Assembly (NCBI GenBank): GCA_964431205.1 | Contig: CAYSIX010000144.1 | Span: forward strand, 1 to 10,861 | Direction of reading: 5' to 3' | From: CAYSIX01 sp964431205 | GTDB lineage: Bacteria; Planctomycetota; Phycisphaerae; Phycisphaerales; Phycisphaeraceae | Length of the DNA stretch: 10,861 bases | Shown here: in pieces, positions 1 to 6,078 of the stretch | Layout of the letters: each line of letters starts with the position of its first letter | Numbering within the stretch: the stretch's first letter is position 1 | Program-made: the position numbers and the translations under genes | Notes under the pieces: model-generated | Told to the model about the DNA's origin: nothing | Seen by the model: only the letters and a program-made list of their open reading frames with translations | Databases searched by the model: none

Positions 1-2829
1 TTCGGCGCCGGTCACCTGCGCGATCGCGCCCTCGATCGCCTCGCGGGTCAGCGGCAGGAACCCCTTCTGGAACGCGATGCCGAGCATCATGATGTTGGCG
101 TACAGCTTCGAGTCGAGCACGCGCTCGCACAGGTCGCCGACGTTGAACCCGACGAACCGGTCGGCGTGGGTGTAGCGGCGCAGGACGGCCTCGAGCTCGG
201 GCGCGGTGAAGTCGTCGCGTCCCATCAGCGAGAGGATGGTGGGGGTCTTGGCGGTGTTGACCACGGCGGCGGTGCGCTGCGGGGAGGCGACGCGGTAGGG
301 GTGCCTGGGGTCGATGCCGCGCGTGGCCTCGAGCAGGTCGATGCCCAGCAGCAGGTCGGCGCTGCCGTAGGGGATCAGCGGCGTGGTGAAGCTGCGCGGG
401 TTCGGGGCCTTGAGCTTGGCGGGGGACTCGGCGCCGTTCTGACCGTTGGTGGGCGCGGCGGCGTCGCGGCGGGTGTAGACGAGCTGCGAGAACACCCCGC
501 CGTTGCGGATCGCCAGGCCCTTCTTGTCCAGGAACAGGACCTCGTAGCCCATGGCGTGGCCGGCCAGGACCAGGATCGACGTCGCCGTGCCGATGCCCAT
601 GCCCCCGACGCCCGCCAGGTAACACCGCCAGGTGTCCTGGTCGGCGTGGATCGGCCGCGGCGGCTCGGGCAGGTCCGTCAGTTCGACGTGCTCATCGCCC
701 ATGCGCTTGGGCTGGCGGCGCAGGACGGTGACCTCCTCGAACGACGGGCAGGCGTTGATGCGCTGGCAGGCGCCGTCGTTGACGCACCAGGAGAAGTCGG
801 TCTGGATCTTGGGCCCGTAGTCGGTGTCGGTGATCTTCAGGCCCGGGCAGCCGGTCTGGTTGGTGCACTCGAGGCAGAACTCGCAGACCTCGGTGGCGAC
901 GTTCATGTGCGTCTTGCGGGCGATGAAGCCGGCCTGCTTCTGTTCCTGGCGTTCGGCGCGGCGGACGCGGCGGTGGTAGGTGATCCCGCACTCCTTGTCG
1001 GCGATGATGATCTTCACGCCGTCGGCGAGGATCGTCTGCTCGAGGAGCTTGCGGTAGCGTTCGCGGTCGGCGGGGTTGATCCGGACGATGCGGACGTCGC
1101 GCTTGAGTTGCTTGGGCACCATGCCCTGGACGATGCGTTCGATGTCCAGGGCGTTCATGGTCTTGCCGGACAGGTCGAGGTCGACGCCGGCGTGGCCCTG
1201 GTGGCCGGTCATCGCCGTCGTCTTGTTGTCCAGGATGATGTAGGTGATGTCCTGCCCGGTGTAGATCGACTGGCTGATGGCGACCTGGCCGGAGTGGTAG
1301 AAGGTGCCGTCGCCCATGAACACGAGCTGCTTGTTGTCGATGAAGGGGTCGACGCCGGCGCCGGTGGCGCCGCCGAGGCCCATGCCGCTGTAGTTGTGCA
1401 TCAGCGGGCGGTTGGGCTCGAACATGAGCATGGTGTAGCAGCCGGTGTCGCCGTGGCAGACCAGGTCGAGGGGCTTGCGTTTGTGGTGGGCGAGCATGTA
1501 CTCGGGGTCGAGCAGGTCCTGGCGCAGCTCGAGCAGGACGTTGGACGAGTCGCGGTGGGGGCAGCCGGGGCAGAAGGTGGGGGTTCGGTCGGGGATGTGG
1601 ACGTCGTAGTCGGCGGTGGCGTGGAGGCGTTGCTCGAGGGCCGAGAGGTTGCCGTTGGTCAGCTCGATGGGCAGGGTGGGGTGGTCCTTGACCAGGGGGA
1701 TCAGCCGGGTCAGCAGGACCGAGGGGTTCAGGCCGCGGGTGTCGGGGATGCCTTCGAGGCCGTTGGGGAAGCGCTTGCCGTAGACCTCGGTGCTCAGCTC
1801 GCCGCTCTGGCGGCAGGGGGCCAGGGCCTCGAGGACCTGCCGCTCGACGAAGCCTCGTCGTTCCTCGACGACGAAGAGCTGGCGGCACTGTCGGGCCAGG
1901 TCGAGCACGAGCTGCTCATCGACCGGATAGACCATGCCGAGCTTGAGGATGGGGATGCGCCCCAGCAGGTTCATCTCGGCGAGGGCGTGGGCGAGGTAGG
2001 CGTAGGCGTTGCCGGCGGCGACGAAGCCCATGGGCACGAGCTCGCCCTTCTGCGGTCGGGCCTCGATGCGGTTGACGCCGAGCTTGCGGGCGGCGGCCTT
2101 GACCGCGGCGAAGCGCTGGGCCATGCCCACTTCCCTGTGCCAGGTGCGCGGCGGCAGGAGCACGGTCTGGTCGAGGTTCGGCTCGATGTCCCGGACATAG
2201 CTGAGCGTGCGCTGCTGCCGCTCGTTGAGCGCCGGGTACTGGTTCGGGCGGCACTCGACGGTCCCGCCGCCGTCGGCCGACGCGACCGTCATCAGGTAGC
2301 CGACGTAGATCCCACCGGCCCTGCCGATCTTGAACGACAGGTCCACCCAGTCCTTGATCTCCTGGGGGCAGGCCGGCTCGATCACGGGCATGCGCACGTG
2401 CTCGGCGAGGAAGCGCGAGTCGGCGGGGACCTGGGTCGAGTCGGACCAGGGGTCGTCGCCGCAGACGATCAGCCCGCCGGAGTCGCCCTGCGTGCCGGCG
2501 AGCACGCCCAGCGCCAGCGCGTCGGAGGCCACGTGCAGCCCGACCGACTTGAACGCGGTGATCGCGCGGCAGCCGGCCATCTGCGCACCGTTGACCATGG
2601 CGACCGACAGCGCCTCGTTGCTGGCCATGCGGGCGACCATGCCGTGCTCGTCGAGCACGGGCCCGAGCGACTCGAGCGTGTCGAAGAAGCCGGCGATCGG
2701 CGAGCCGGGATAACCGGTCAGCAAATGGACGCCGCCATCGGTCTCCAGCGCGCCCTTGACGAGCAACTCATTGCCCGAGAAGACCGCCGGACCGGAAGCC
2801 TGGAGAAAACGTGGGTCGATTCTGCTCAT
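1..2829 (-). CDS. Fused 2-oxoacid (indolepyruvate-type):ferredoxin oxidoreductase, C-terminus beyond window
   Basis: The protein is predicted to decarboxylate an aryl or other 2-oxoacid oxidatively to its acyl-CoA, using thiamine diphosphate (TPP) and passing electrons to ferredoxin in the cytoplasm. My translation gives 943 codons without a stop before the left edge. An alpha-type pyrimidine domain comes first, with TGYPGSP at residues 38-44 and a conserved-looking Glu72. A transketolase-C-like section follows (about 260-380). The TPP-binding section has CPGCPH at 420-425, GDTGCYT at 460-466, MGDGTF at 505-510 and LDNKTTAMTGHQ at 533-544, closely resembling IorA. A seven-cysteine ferredoxin-like segment (649-694) leads to a gamma/IorB-like domain from about 735 (GVGGMGIGT), so alpha, beta and gamma functions share one chain. 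The ATG at 2829 starts just before conserved sequence; no Shine-Dalgarno is evident. Substrate specificity is inferred from IorA similarity and could be another 2-oxoacid. Confidence 0.92.
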   Translation of the reverse strand, partial: MSRIDPRFLQASGPAVFSGNELLVKGALETDGGVHLLTGYPGSPIAGFFDTLESLGPVLDEHGMVARMASNEALSVAMVNGAQMAGCRAITAFKSVGLHVASDALALGVLAGTQGDSGGLIVCGDDPWSDSTQVPADSRFLAEHVRMPVIEPACPQEIKDWVDLSFKIGRAGGIYVGYLMTVASADGGGTVECRPNQYPALNERQQRTLSYVRDIEPNLDQTVLLPPRTWHREVGMAQRFAAVKAAARKLGVNRIEARPQKGELVPMGFVAAGNAYAYLAHALAEMNLLGRIPILKLGMVYPVDEQLVLDLARQCRQLFVVEERRGFVERQVLEALAPCRQSGELSTEVYGKRFPNGLEGIPDTRGLNPSVLLTRLIPLVKDHPTLPIELTNGNLSALEQRLHATADYDVHIPDRTPTFCPGCPHRDSSNVLLELRQDLLDPEYMLAHHKRKPLDLVCHGDTGCYTMLMFEPNRPLMHNYSGMGLGGATGAGVDPFIDNKQLVFMGDGTFYHSGQVAISQSIYTGQDITYIILDNKTTAMTGHQGHAGVDLDLSGKTMNALDIERIVQGMVPKQLKRDVRIVRINPADRERYRKLLEQTILADGVKIIIADKECGITYHRRVRRAERQEQKQAGFIARKTHMNVATEVCEFCLECTNQTGCPGLKITDTDYGPKIQTDFSWCVNDGACQRINACPSFEEVTVLRRQPKRMGDEHVELTDLPEPPRPIHADQDTWRCYLAGVGGMGIGTATSILVLAGHAMGYEVLFLDKKGLAIRNGGVFSQLVYTRRDAAAPTNGQNGAESPAKLKAPNPRSFTTPLIPYGSADLLLGIDLLEATRGIDPRHPYRVASPQRTAAVVNTAKTPTILSLMGRDDFTAPELEAVLRRYTHADRFVGFNVGDLCERVLDSKLYANIMMLGIAFQKGFLPLTREAIEGAIAQVTGAE

Positions 2830-2993
2830 GGATGGATCGAATCCGAGCGAAGGGCGAGCGTCGGATCGCGTGTGCAGCTGTTCGGGTGCGTGCTCCGGTC
2901 GAACCGATCCTTGGCTCGCGCGCCCTCCTGGGCTACCGACCTCACCGCCGACGTCGCACGACACCCGTTGTGCCGCGCCCCTGAAAATCAGCG

Positions 2994-3010
2994 TCGCCCG
3001 TCGCGGGCGA
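2994..3010. promoter_or_regulatory. Inverted repeat, possible operator upstream of ketosynthase
   Basis: The seven-base arms TCGCCCG and CGGGCGA flank the spacer TCG and pair perfectly. The repeat ends 21 bases upstream of the TATGAT hexamer, where a -35 element or a repressor site would be expected. It could be an operator or merely a GC-rich chance palindrome; no regulator is encoded nearby to support a choice. Confidence 0.3.
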
Positions 3011-3031
3011 TGGCCCTGATCAACCGGCCCG

Positions 3032-3037
3032 TATGAT
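3032..3037 (+). promoter_or_regulatory. Candidate -10 element of the ketosynthase gene
   Basis: TATGAT matches the sigma-70 -10 consensus at five of six bases and stands out in GC-rich DNA. It ends six bases before the GTG start, so transcription would begin at or within a base or two of the start codon, giving a leaderless mRNA. No good -35 hexamer is seen 16-18 bases upstream. Confidence 0.5.
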
Positions 3038-3043
3038 ACGCCC

Positions 3044-4384
3044 GTGGCGTCACCGATCGCAAGAGACACGTTAGACCGATCTTCGGATTCGAGCGCAAGC
3101 GATTGTCAACGCAAGGCTTGCAGTCGCACGGCCCCGGCCGGGCATTCTCCCGATTCCCCCGCCGGCCCTGCTACGGCGCGCGTCCTGGTCGCCGGCGTCG
3201 GTCTGGTCAGCCCCCTGGGCCGCTCGGCGTGGGAGACCTTCACCGCCCTCGACGCCGGCCAAACCCTGCCCGACCGCGCCGATCGCCTGCCCGCCGGCCT
3301 CGACCCCGCTCACCTCGTCCGCGCCCTGGGCTCGAGCAGCGTGGCCCAGCACGCCGGCACGGATCCGGCCGTCGAACTCGCCGAACGCGCCGCACGCGAA
3401 GCGCTGTTCGCCGCCGGGCTCGAACCCGCCGGGGTCCCCACGTTCGTCGGCACCAGCAAGGGCGCGATCCGGGCCTGGTCGCGAGCCGCCCATGCGGCCG
3501 ACCGCGGCTCGCTGGAGCCCGAGCTCGCCGCCGCGATCGCGCTGGGCCCCGGCGCCTTGTTCAACGTCGAGCTGCGCCGCCGGCTCCACGTCGCGCCGCG
3601 CAGTCACCACATCGCGGCGTGCGCCTCCAGCCTCGCCGCGCTCGACGCTGCCCGATACGCGCTGCTGCACCGCACCCTGCCCGACGACGCCGACGCCTGC
3701 CTCGTCGTCACCGCCGAGTCCGCGCTCGACGACGTGTTCATCCACAGCTATCGGCGGCTGGGCGTGCTGGCGCCGCTGCCGCCGGCCAGCGAGCCGTACC
3801 GCGCGTACCCGCTCGACGCGCGGCGGGGCGGGTTCATGCTCAGCGAGCTCGCCGCCGCCATCGTGCTGCGCCGCGTGCCCGCCGATCAGCCGCCCATGCC
3901 CGGCGAGCTGGAGCTGCTGCGCACCGCCGTCGCGACCGAGCCGCACGACCTGATCCGCGCCGCGCCGCGTATGGGGACGCTGCACGAGGTCGCCCGCCGG
4001 CTGTTCGACGGTGAGCCCGTGGACGTGCTGCACCCCCACGCTCCGGGCACGGCCGATCACGACGCGGGCGAGCTGTCGGCGCTGTGGGAGGCTTGCGAAG
4101 CGACCCGTAGCGGGAAGGCGGCCGGCGCATCCGGGCACGGGCCGGACGTGTACGCGGTCAAGGGCGCGCTGGGGCACGGGCTGGGCGCGGCGGGGCTGGT
4201 GTCGCTGGTGATCGCGGCCGTGTGTTCGCACGCGCGTCGCCGGCCGCCGATGCCGTGGCTGGACGAGCCGATCGACGCGCGGCTGAGCCGGAAGGGGCGC
4301 GACCTGGGCCCGGCGACGTCGCACGCGGTCTTCGCCGCCGGCTTCGGCGGGCACGTCGCCGGGGCGCTCGTCCGCCGGCACTGA
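3044..4384 (+). CDS. Divergent beta-ketoacyl synthase (KAS I/II-like)
   Basis: This is a thiolase-fold ketosynthase expected to perform Claisen condensation in fatty-acid or polyketide-like synthesis. The core begins at about residue 46 (RVLVAGVGLVSPLG). The predicted nucleophile is Cys193 in AACASS, and the two catalytic histidines are probably His332 (PHAPGT, in place of the usual AHGTGT) and His378 in KGALGHGLGAAG, with Lys373 before it. The C-terminal GFGG motif is followed by His-Val where KAS enzymes usually have Asn or Thr-Asn. The catalytic triad therefore survives in a divergent setting. The GTG at 3044 is the only ATG, GTG or TTG in frame after the stop at 3017 that keeps the core whole. 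It leaves a Ser-rich, less GC-rich 45-residue extension that may not be structured. No acyl carrier protein or other biosynthetic gene adjoins it, so its pathway is unknown. Confidence 0.85.
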   Translation: MASPIARDTLDRSSDSSASDCQRKACSRTAPAGHSPDSPAGPATARVLVAGVGLVSPLGRSAWETFTALDAGQTLPDRADRLPAGLDPAHLVRALGSSSVAQHAGTDPAVELAERAAREALFAAGLEPAGVPTFVGTSKGAIRAWSRAAHAADRGSLEPELAAAIALGPGALFNVELRRRLHVAPRSHHIAACASSLAALDAARYALLHRTLPDDADACLVVTAESALDDVFIHSYRRLGVLAPLPPASEPYRAYPLDARRGGFMLSELAAAIVLRRVPADQPPMPGELELLRTAVATEPHDLIRAAPRMGTLHEVARRLFDGEPVDVLHPHAPGTADHDAGELSALWEACEATRSGKAAGASGHGPDVYAVKGALGHGLGAAGLVSLVIAAVCSHARRRPPMPWLDEPIDARLSRKGRDLGPATSHAVFAAGFGGHVAGALVRRH

Positions 4385-4513
4385 CGCGTCGCACGCCAGC
4401 CACGGGATCGCCACGAAAAGTCACAAAGGGACGCAATCAAACCACGGTGTCGGTCAGGCAGCGCCTTGGCCGGGCCGGTCTTGTGCCTTTCTGTGGCGAT
4501 CGCTTTCGAGCGG
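4385..4513. terminator. Convergent 3' region with inverted CAC-rich element
   Basis: This is the space between the convergent ketosynthase and methyltransferase genes. Two 21-base arms, 4406-4426 and 4481-4501, are reverse complements at 18 of 21 positions. Each reads GATCGCCAC, two variable bases, AAAG, one variable base, CACAA in the sense of the gene it follows. The loop is 54 bases. The pair could fold as a long hairpin and end transcription from both sides, but there is no clean U-tract. Alternatively these are two copies of a dispersed 3'-end element. Confidence 0.5.
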
Positions 4514-5134
4514 CTACGCCTTGCGCATGGCGATCGTCGCGTCGTGGCCGTACTGGAAATAGTCGTGTCGAAACCTTACGGCCCAGGTCTGCTTCAGGGC
4601 CCAGCGCAGCAGCTTGAGCGTGTTGAGCCGGCGGGCGGGGTCCTGCCGGTAGGGCACGGGCCGGCGGGAGCGATCGGAGAGAAAGTTGAAGATGAGCGAC
4701 TCTTCGGTGGCGTCCCAGGCCGCTCGCAGGACGCGCAGGGCCAGGTGGTTGCTCATGGTGTTCAGCGTGCCCGAGAGGGTGATGACCTGGGGCGAGCCGA
4801 GGCGGAAGAGGGTGGGGTCGTTCACGAGATCGCCGGTGTGGAACTCGCTGGCGGGCAGGCCACGGTGGTGGGCGAAGTCGATGACGTCGGCCAGGCCGTC
4901 GACGCCGATGTAGCGTTCGAACTCGATGCCGTGCTCGAGCAGGTAGGCGGCGAAGTCGCCGCGGCTGCAGCCGGCATCGAGGACGCGTTTGCCGGCCAGG
5001 TCGGCCATCTCGGTCATGACGGCGAAGCGTCGGCGCTGGGACTCGGGCGAGGCCCAGAGCGTGACGCCGAAGTCGCTGCCGTGCTCGGAAGTGGCTTCGT
5101 GATAGGGCGCCAGGTAGTCGCGGTGGCTGCTCAT
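4514..5134 (-). CDS. Class I SAM-dependent methyltransferase
   Basis: This 206-residue protein has a Rossmann-type methyltransferase core. Motif I, VLDAGCSRGDFAAYL (51-65), should bind S-adenosylmethionine; the acidic residue ending strand beta-2 is likely Asp79 in IGVDG; and a post-core strand lies near ITLSGTLN (118-125). The C-terminal part is short (LIFNFLSD, then a basic stretch and a YFQYGHDAT strand). The substrate cannot be read from the sequence; the architecture resembles small stand-alone Methyltransf_25-like enzymes. The ATG at 5134 is chosen because the conserved region starts soon after it. An in-frame ATG at 5149 is possible but overlaps the TACGAT hexamer proposed as promoter. 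The gene is divergent from tmk with 58 bases between starts. Confidence 0.85.
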   Translation of the reverse strand: MSSHRDYLAPYHEATSEHGSDFGVTLWASPESQRRRFAVMTEMADLAGKRVLDAGCSRGDFAAYLLEHGIEFERYIGVDGLADVIDFAHHRGLPASEFHTGDLVNDPTLFRLGSPQVITLSGTLNTMSNHLALRVLRAAWDATEESLIFNFLSDRSRRPVPYRQDPARRLNTLKLLRWALKQTWAVRFRHDYFQYGHDATIAMRKA

Positions 5135-5147
5135 CGGTGAGCGGATC

Positions 5148-5153
5148 ATCGTA
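5148..5153 (-). promoter_or_regulatory. Candidate -10 element of the methyltransferase gene
   Basis: TACGAT on the minus strand ends 13 bases before the ATG at 5134, predicting a leader of only about six bases. The same hexamer forms the better-supported rpmB promoter at 9254-9259. No clear -35 is visible, and the space towards tmk is so short that the two divergent promoters must overlap upstream. Confidence 0.4.
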
Positions 5154-5179
5154 CCCGGTCGTGTGGCGGGCGGTTGCGT

Positions 5180-5185
5180 TATCCT
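5180..5185 (+). promoter_or_regulatory. Candidate -10 element of tmk
   Basis: TATCCT matches four of six consensus bases and ends seven bases before the in-frame GTG at 5193. This spacing would put the transcription start at the start codon and is one reason for choosing that GTG. The site lies 27 bases from the divergent methyltransferase -10 candidate. Confidence 0.35.
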
Positions 5186-5192
5186 TCGCCGC

Positions 5193-5858
5193 GTGAGCGC
5201 AACGGCCGAGACAGGATGGATGGCGCGGCTGCGGGGCCGGTTCGTGGTGTTTGACGGGCCCGATGGCAGCGGCAAGAGCACGCAGTTCCGGCGGTTCGCG
5301 GACCTGGCGCGGTCGGCGGGGCTGACGGTGTGCGAGGTGCGCGAGCCGGGCGGGACGTACGTGGGCGAGCAGGTGCGGCGGCTGCTGCTGGACCCGCAGA
5401 ACAAGGCGGAGGTGGACCTTCATTGCGAGATGCTGCTGTTCATGGCCAGCCGGGNNNNNNNNNNGCAGCTCGTGGCCCAGCGCGTCCGCCCGGCCCTGGC
5501 GCGCGGCGAGCTGGTGCTGGCCGACCGGTTCATCAGCTCGACGCTGGCGTACCAGGGCACGGCGGGGGGCCTGGACCGAGACGACATTCTCACGGCAGGG
5601 CGCATCGCGGTGGGCGAGACGTGGCCCGACCTGGTGGTGGTCTTCGATGTGGACGAGGCGTGCGCGGCGGCGCGGCTGAGCCCGCTGCTGGACCGCATGG
5701 AACGCAAGGGCGCGGCGTATCACCGCCGCGTGCGGCAGGGCTACCTCGATCAGGCGGCCGGGGACCCCGAGCACTATCTCGTGATCGACGCGCGCGACGA
5801 TGCCGACCGCGTGTTCGAGCGGCTTGTGTCGTCAATGAAGCGGCGGCTGGAGGGCTGA
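5193..5858 (+). CDS. tmk: Thymidylate kinase (dTMP kinase)
   Basis: The enzyme phosphorylates dTMP to dTDP with ATP, an essential cytoplasmic step in dTTP supply. The P-loop is DGPDGSGKST (residues 21-30), followed by the dTMP-site motif REPGGT (50-55), DRF with SSTLAYQG (111-122), and a LID region with several arginines around LSPLLDRMERKG (162-173). The P-loop has no extra basic residue while the LID is basic, as in bacterial type II enzymes. The start is uncertain: GTG 5193 lies seven bases after a -10-like hexamer, ATG 5220 is in frame with an AGGA only three bases away, and GTG 5163 is also open. All three precede the kinase core. Ten Ns at 5455-5464 keep the frame but add about three residues compared with the family. 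Confidence 0.95.
   Translation: MSATAETGWMARLRGRFVVFDGPDGSGKSTQFRRFADLARSAGLTVCEVREPGGTYVGEQVRRLLLDPQNKAEVDLHCEMLLFMASRXXXXQLVAQRVRPALARGELVLADRFISSTLAYQGTAGGLDRDDILTAGRIAVGETWPDLVVVFDVDEACAAARLSPLLDRMERKGAAYHRRVRQGYLDQAAGDPEHYLVIDARDDADRVFERLVSSMKRRLEG
5455..5464. other. Assembly gap of ten Ns inside tmk
   Basis: Ten undetermined bases fall between MASR and QLVAQ of the kinase. E. coli Tmk has just one residue at this point (R-V-QLV), and the flanking bases read cggg and gcagct, so a single base restoring codon gcg would give MASR-A-QLV. The run length is therefore probably a placeholder, and the frame is kept only because ten and one are equal modulo three. Confidence 0.9.
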
Positions 5859-5874
5859 ACGTGACGGTTCAGCC
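5853..5874 (+). terminator. Hairpin spanning the tmk stop codon
   Basis: GGCTGAAC (5853-5860) pairs perfectly with GTTCAGCC (5867-5874) around a six-base loop. The left arm contains the TGA stop of tmk. No U-tract follows, but two more small GC-rich hairpins do. It may be the start of a composite terminator or an mRNA 3'-end stabilising structure. Confidence 0.4.
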
Positions 5875-5911
5875 GCGATGCGGCGCGCATCCCGCAGCCG
5901 CGATGCGGCGC
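5870..5911. repeat. 17-bp direct repeat with hairpins, 3' of tmk
   Basis: The sequence CAGCCGCGATGCGGCGC occurs exactly at 5870-5886 and again at 5895-5911, with eight bases between. Each copy contains a small hairpin, GCCGC-gat-GCGGC. The first copy can instead pair with the spacer through GATGCG and CGCATC. This makes a run of alternative stems just after the tmk stop. Confidence 0.6.
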
Positions 5912-6017
5912 CCTCGCGGACGGCGACGTGTGCGTGGGTGGTGCGTCGTGCGTTTGACCCGCGCCGACGTGCGCGTAGGTCCCACTGCGTAGGTTCGACC
6001 CGCGACGTTGTGCGAGT

Positions 6018-6039
6018 CCGCGGGCAGGTTTGCCCGCGG
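6018..6039. terminator. Nine-base-pair hairpin, likely bidirectional terminator
   Basis: CCGCGGGCA (6018-6026) pairs perfectly with TGCCCGCGG (6031-6039) across a GGTT loop. It lies 39 bases beyond the esterase stop and about 160 bases after tmk. Neither strand has a U-tract, so it is either a non-canonical terminator or a structure protecting the esterase mRNA. Confidence 0.5.
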
Positions 6040-6078
6040 CTGAAAGATGCGCGCTGGCGCCATCCGAGCCGGGTTGGG

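Larger units (their letters stand above)
2830..3043. other. Divergent intergenic region between the oxidoreductase and the ketosynthase
   Basis: These 214 bases separate two genes transcribed away from each other, so both promoters should lie here. Visible structure is a TATGAT hexamer close to the plus-strand start and an inverted repeat at 2994-3010 (TCGCCCG, 3-base loop, CGGGCGA) that would lie around the -35 area of that promoter. No convincing reading frame or RNA gene is seen. The minus-strand promoter of the oxidoreductase is not obvious; the best -10-like match is a weak TTCGAT (2841-2836) six bases before its ATG. Confidence 0.6.
5859..6078. other. Convergent intergenic region between tmk and the esterase
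   Basis: These 220 bases hold no credible gene. They carry the repeat and hairpins next to tmk, a diverged partial duplication (GACCCGCG at 5956-5963 and 5997-6004; CGTAGGT at 5974-5980 and 5988-5994), and a strong hairpin near 6018-6039. Open frames across this stretch on either strand look like GC-driven shadows. Confidence 0.55.

Noticed and set aside
166..3036. A 956-codon open frame on the plus strand across the oxidoreductase gene
   Set aside because: It is the antisense shadow of a long GC-rich gene. The product is a repetitive mix of Gly, Val, Ala, Asp, Glu and Arg with no motif, while the minus strand encodes a clear enzyme over the same bases.
3071..4414. A 447-codon open frame on the minus strand opposite the ketosynthase
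   Set aside because: It is an Arg/Gly/Ala-rich antisense shadow; the plus-strand product has a recognisable catalytic triad.
5135..5404. A longer methyltransferase starting at 5404
   Set aside because: It would overlap the tmk coding region antisense and add a Ser/Arg-rich stretch with no domain.
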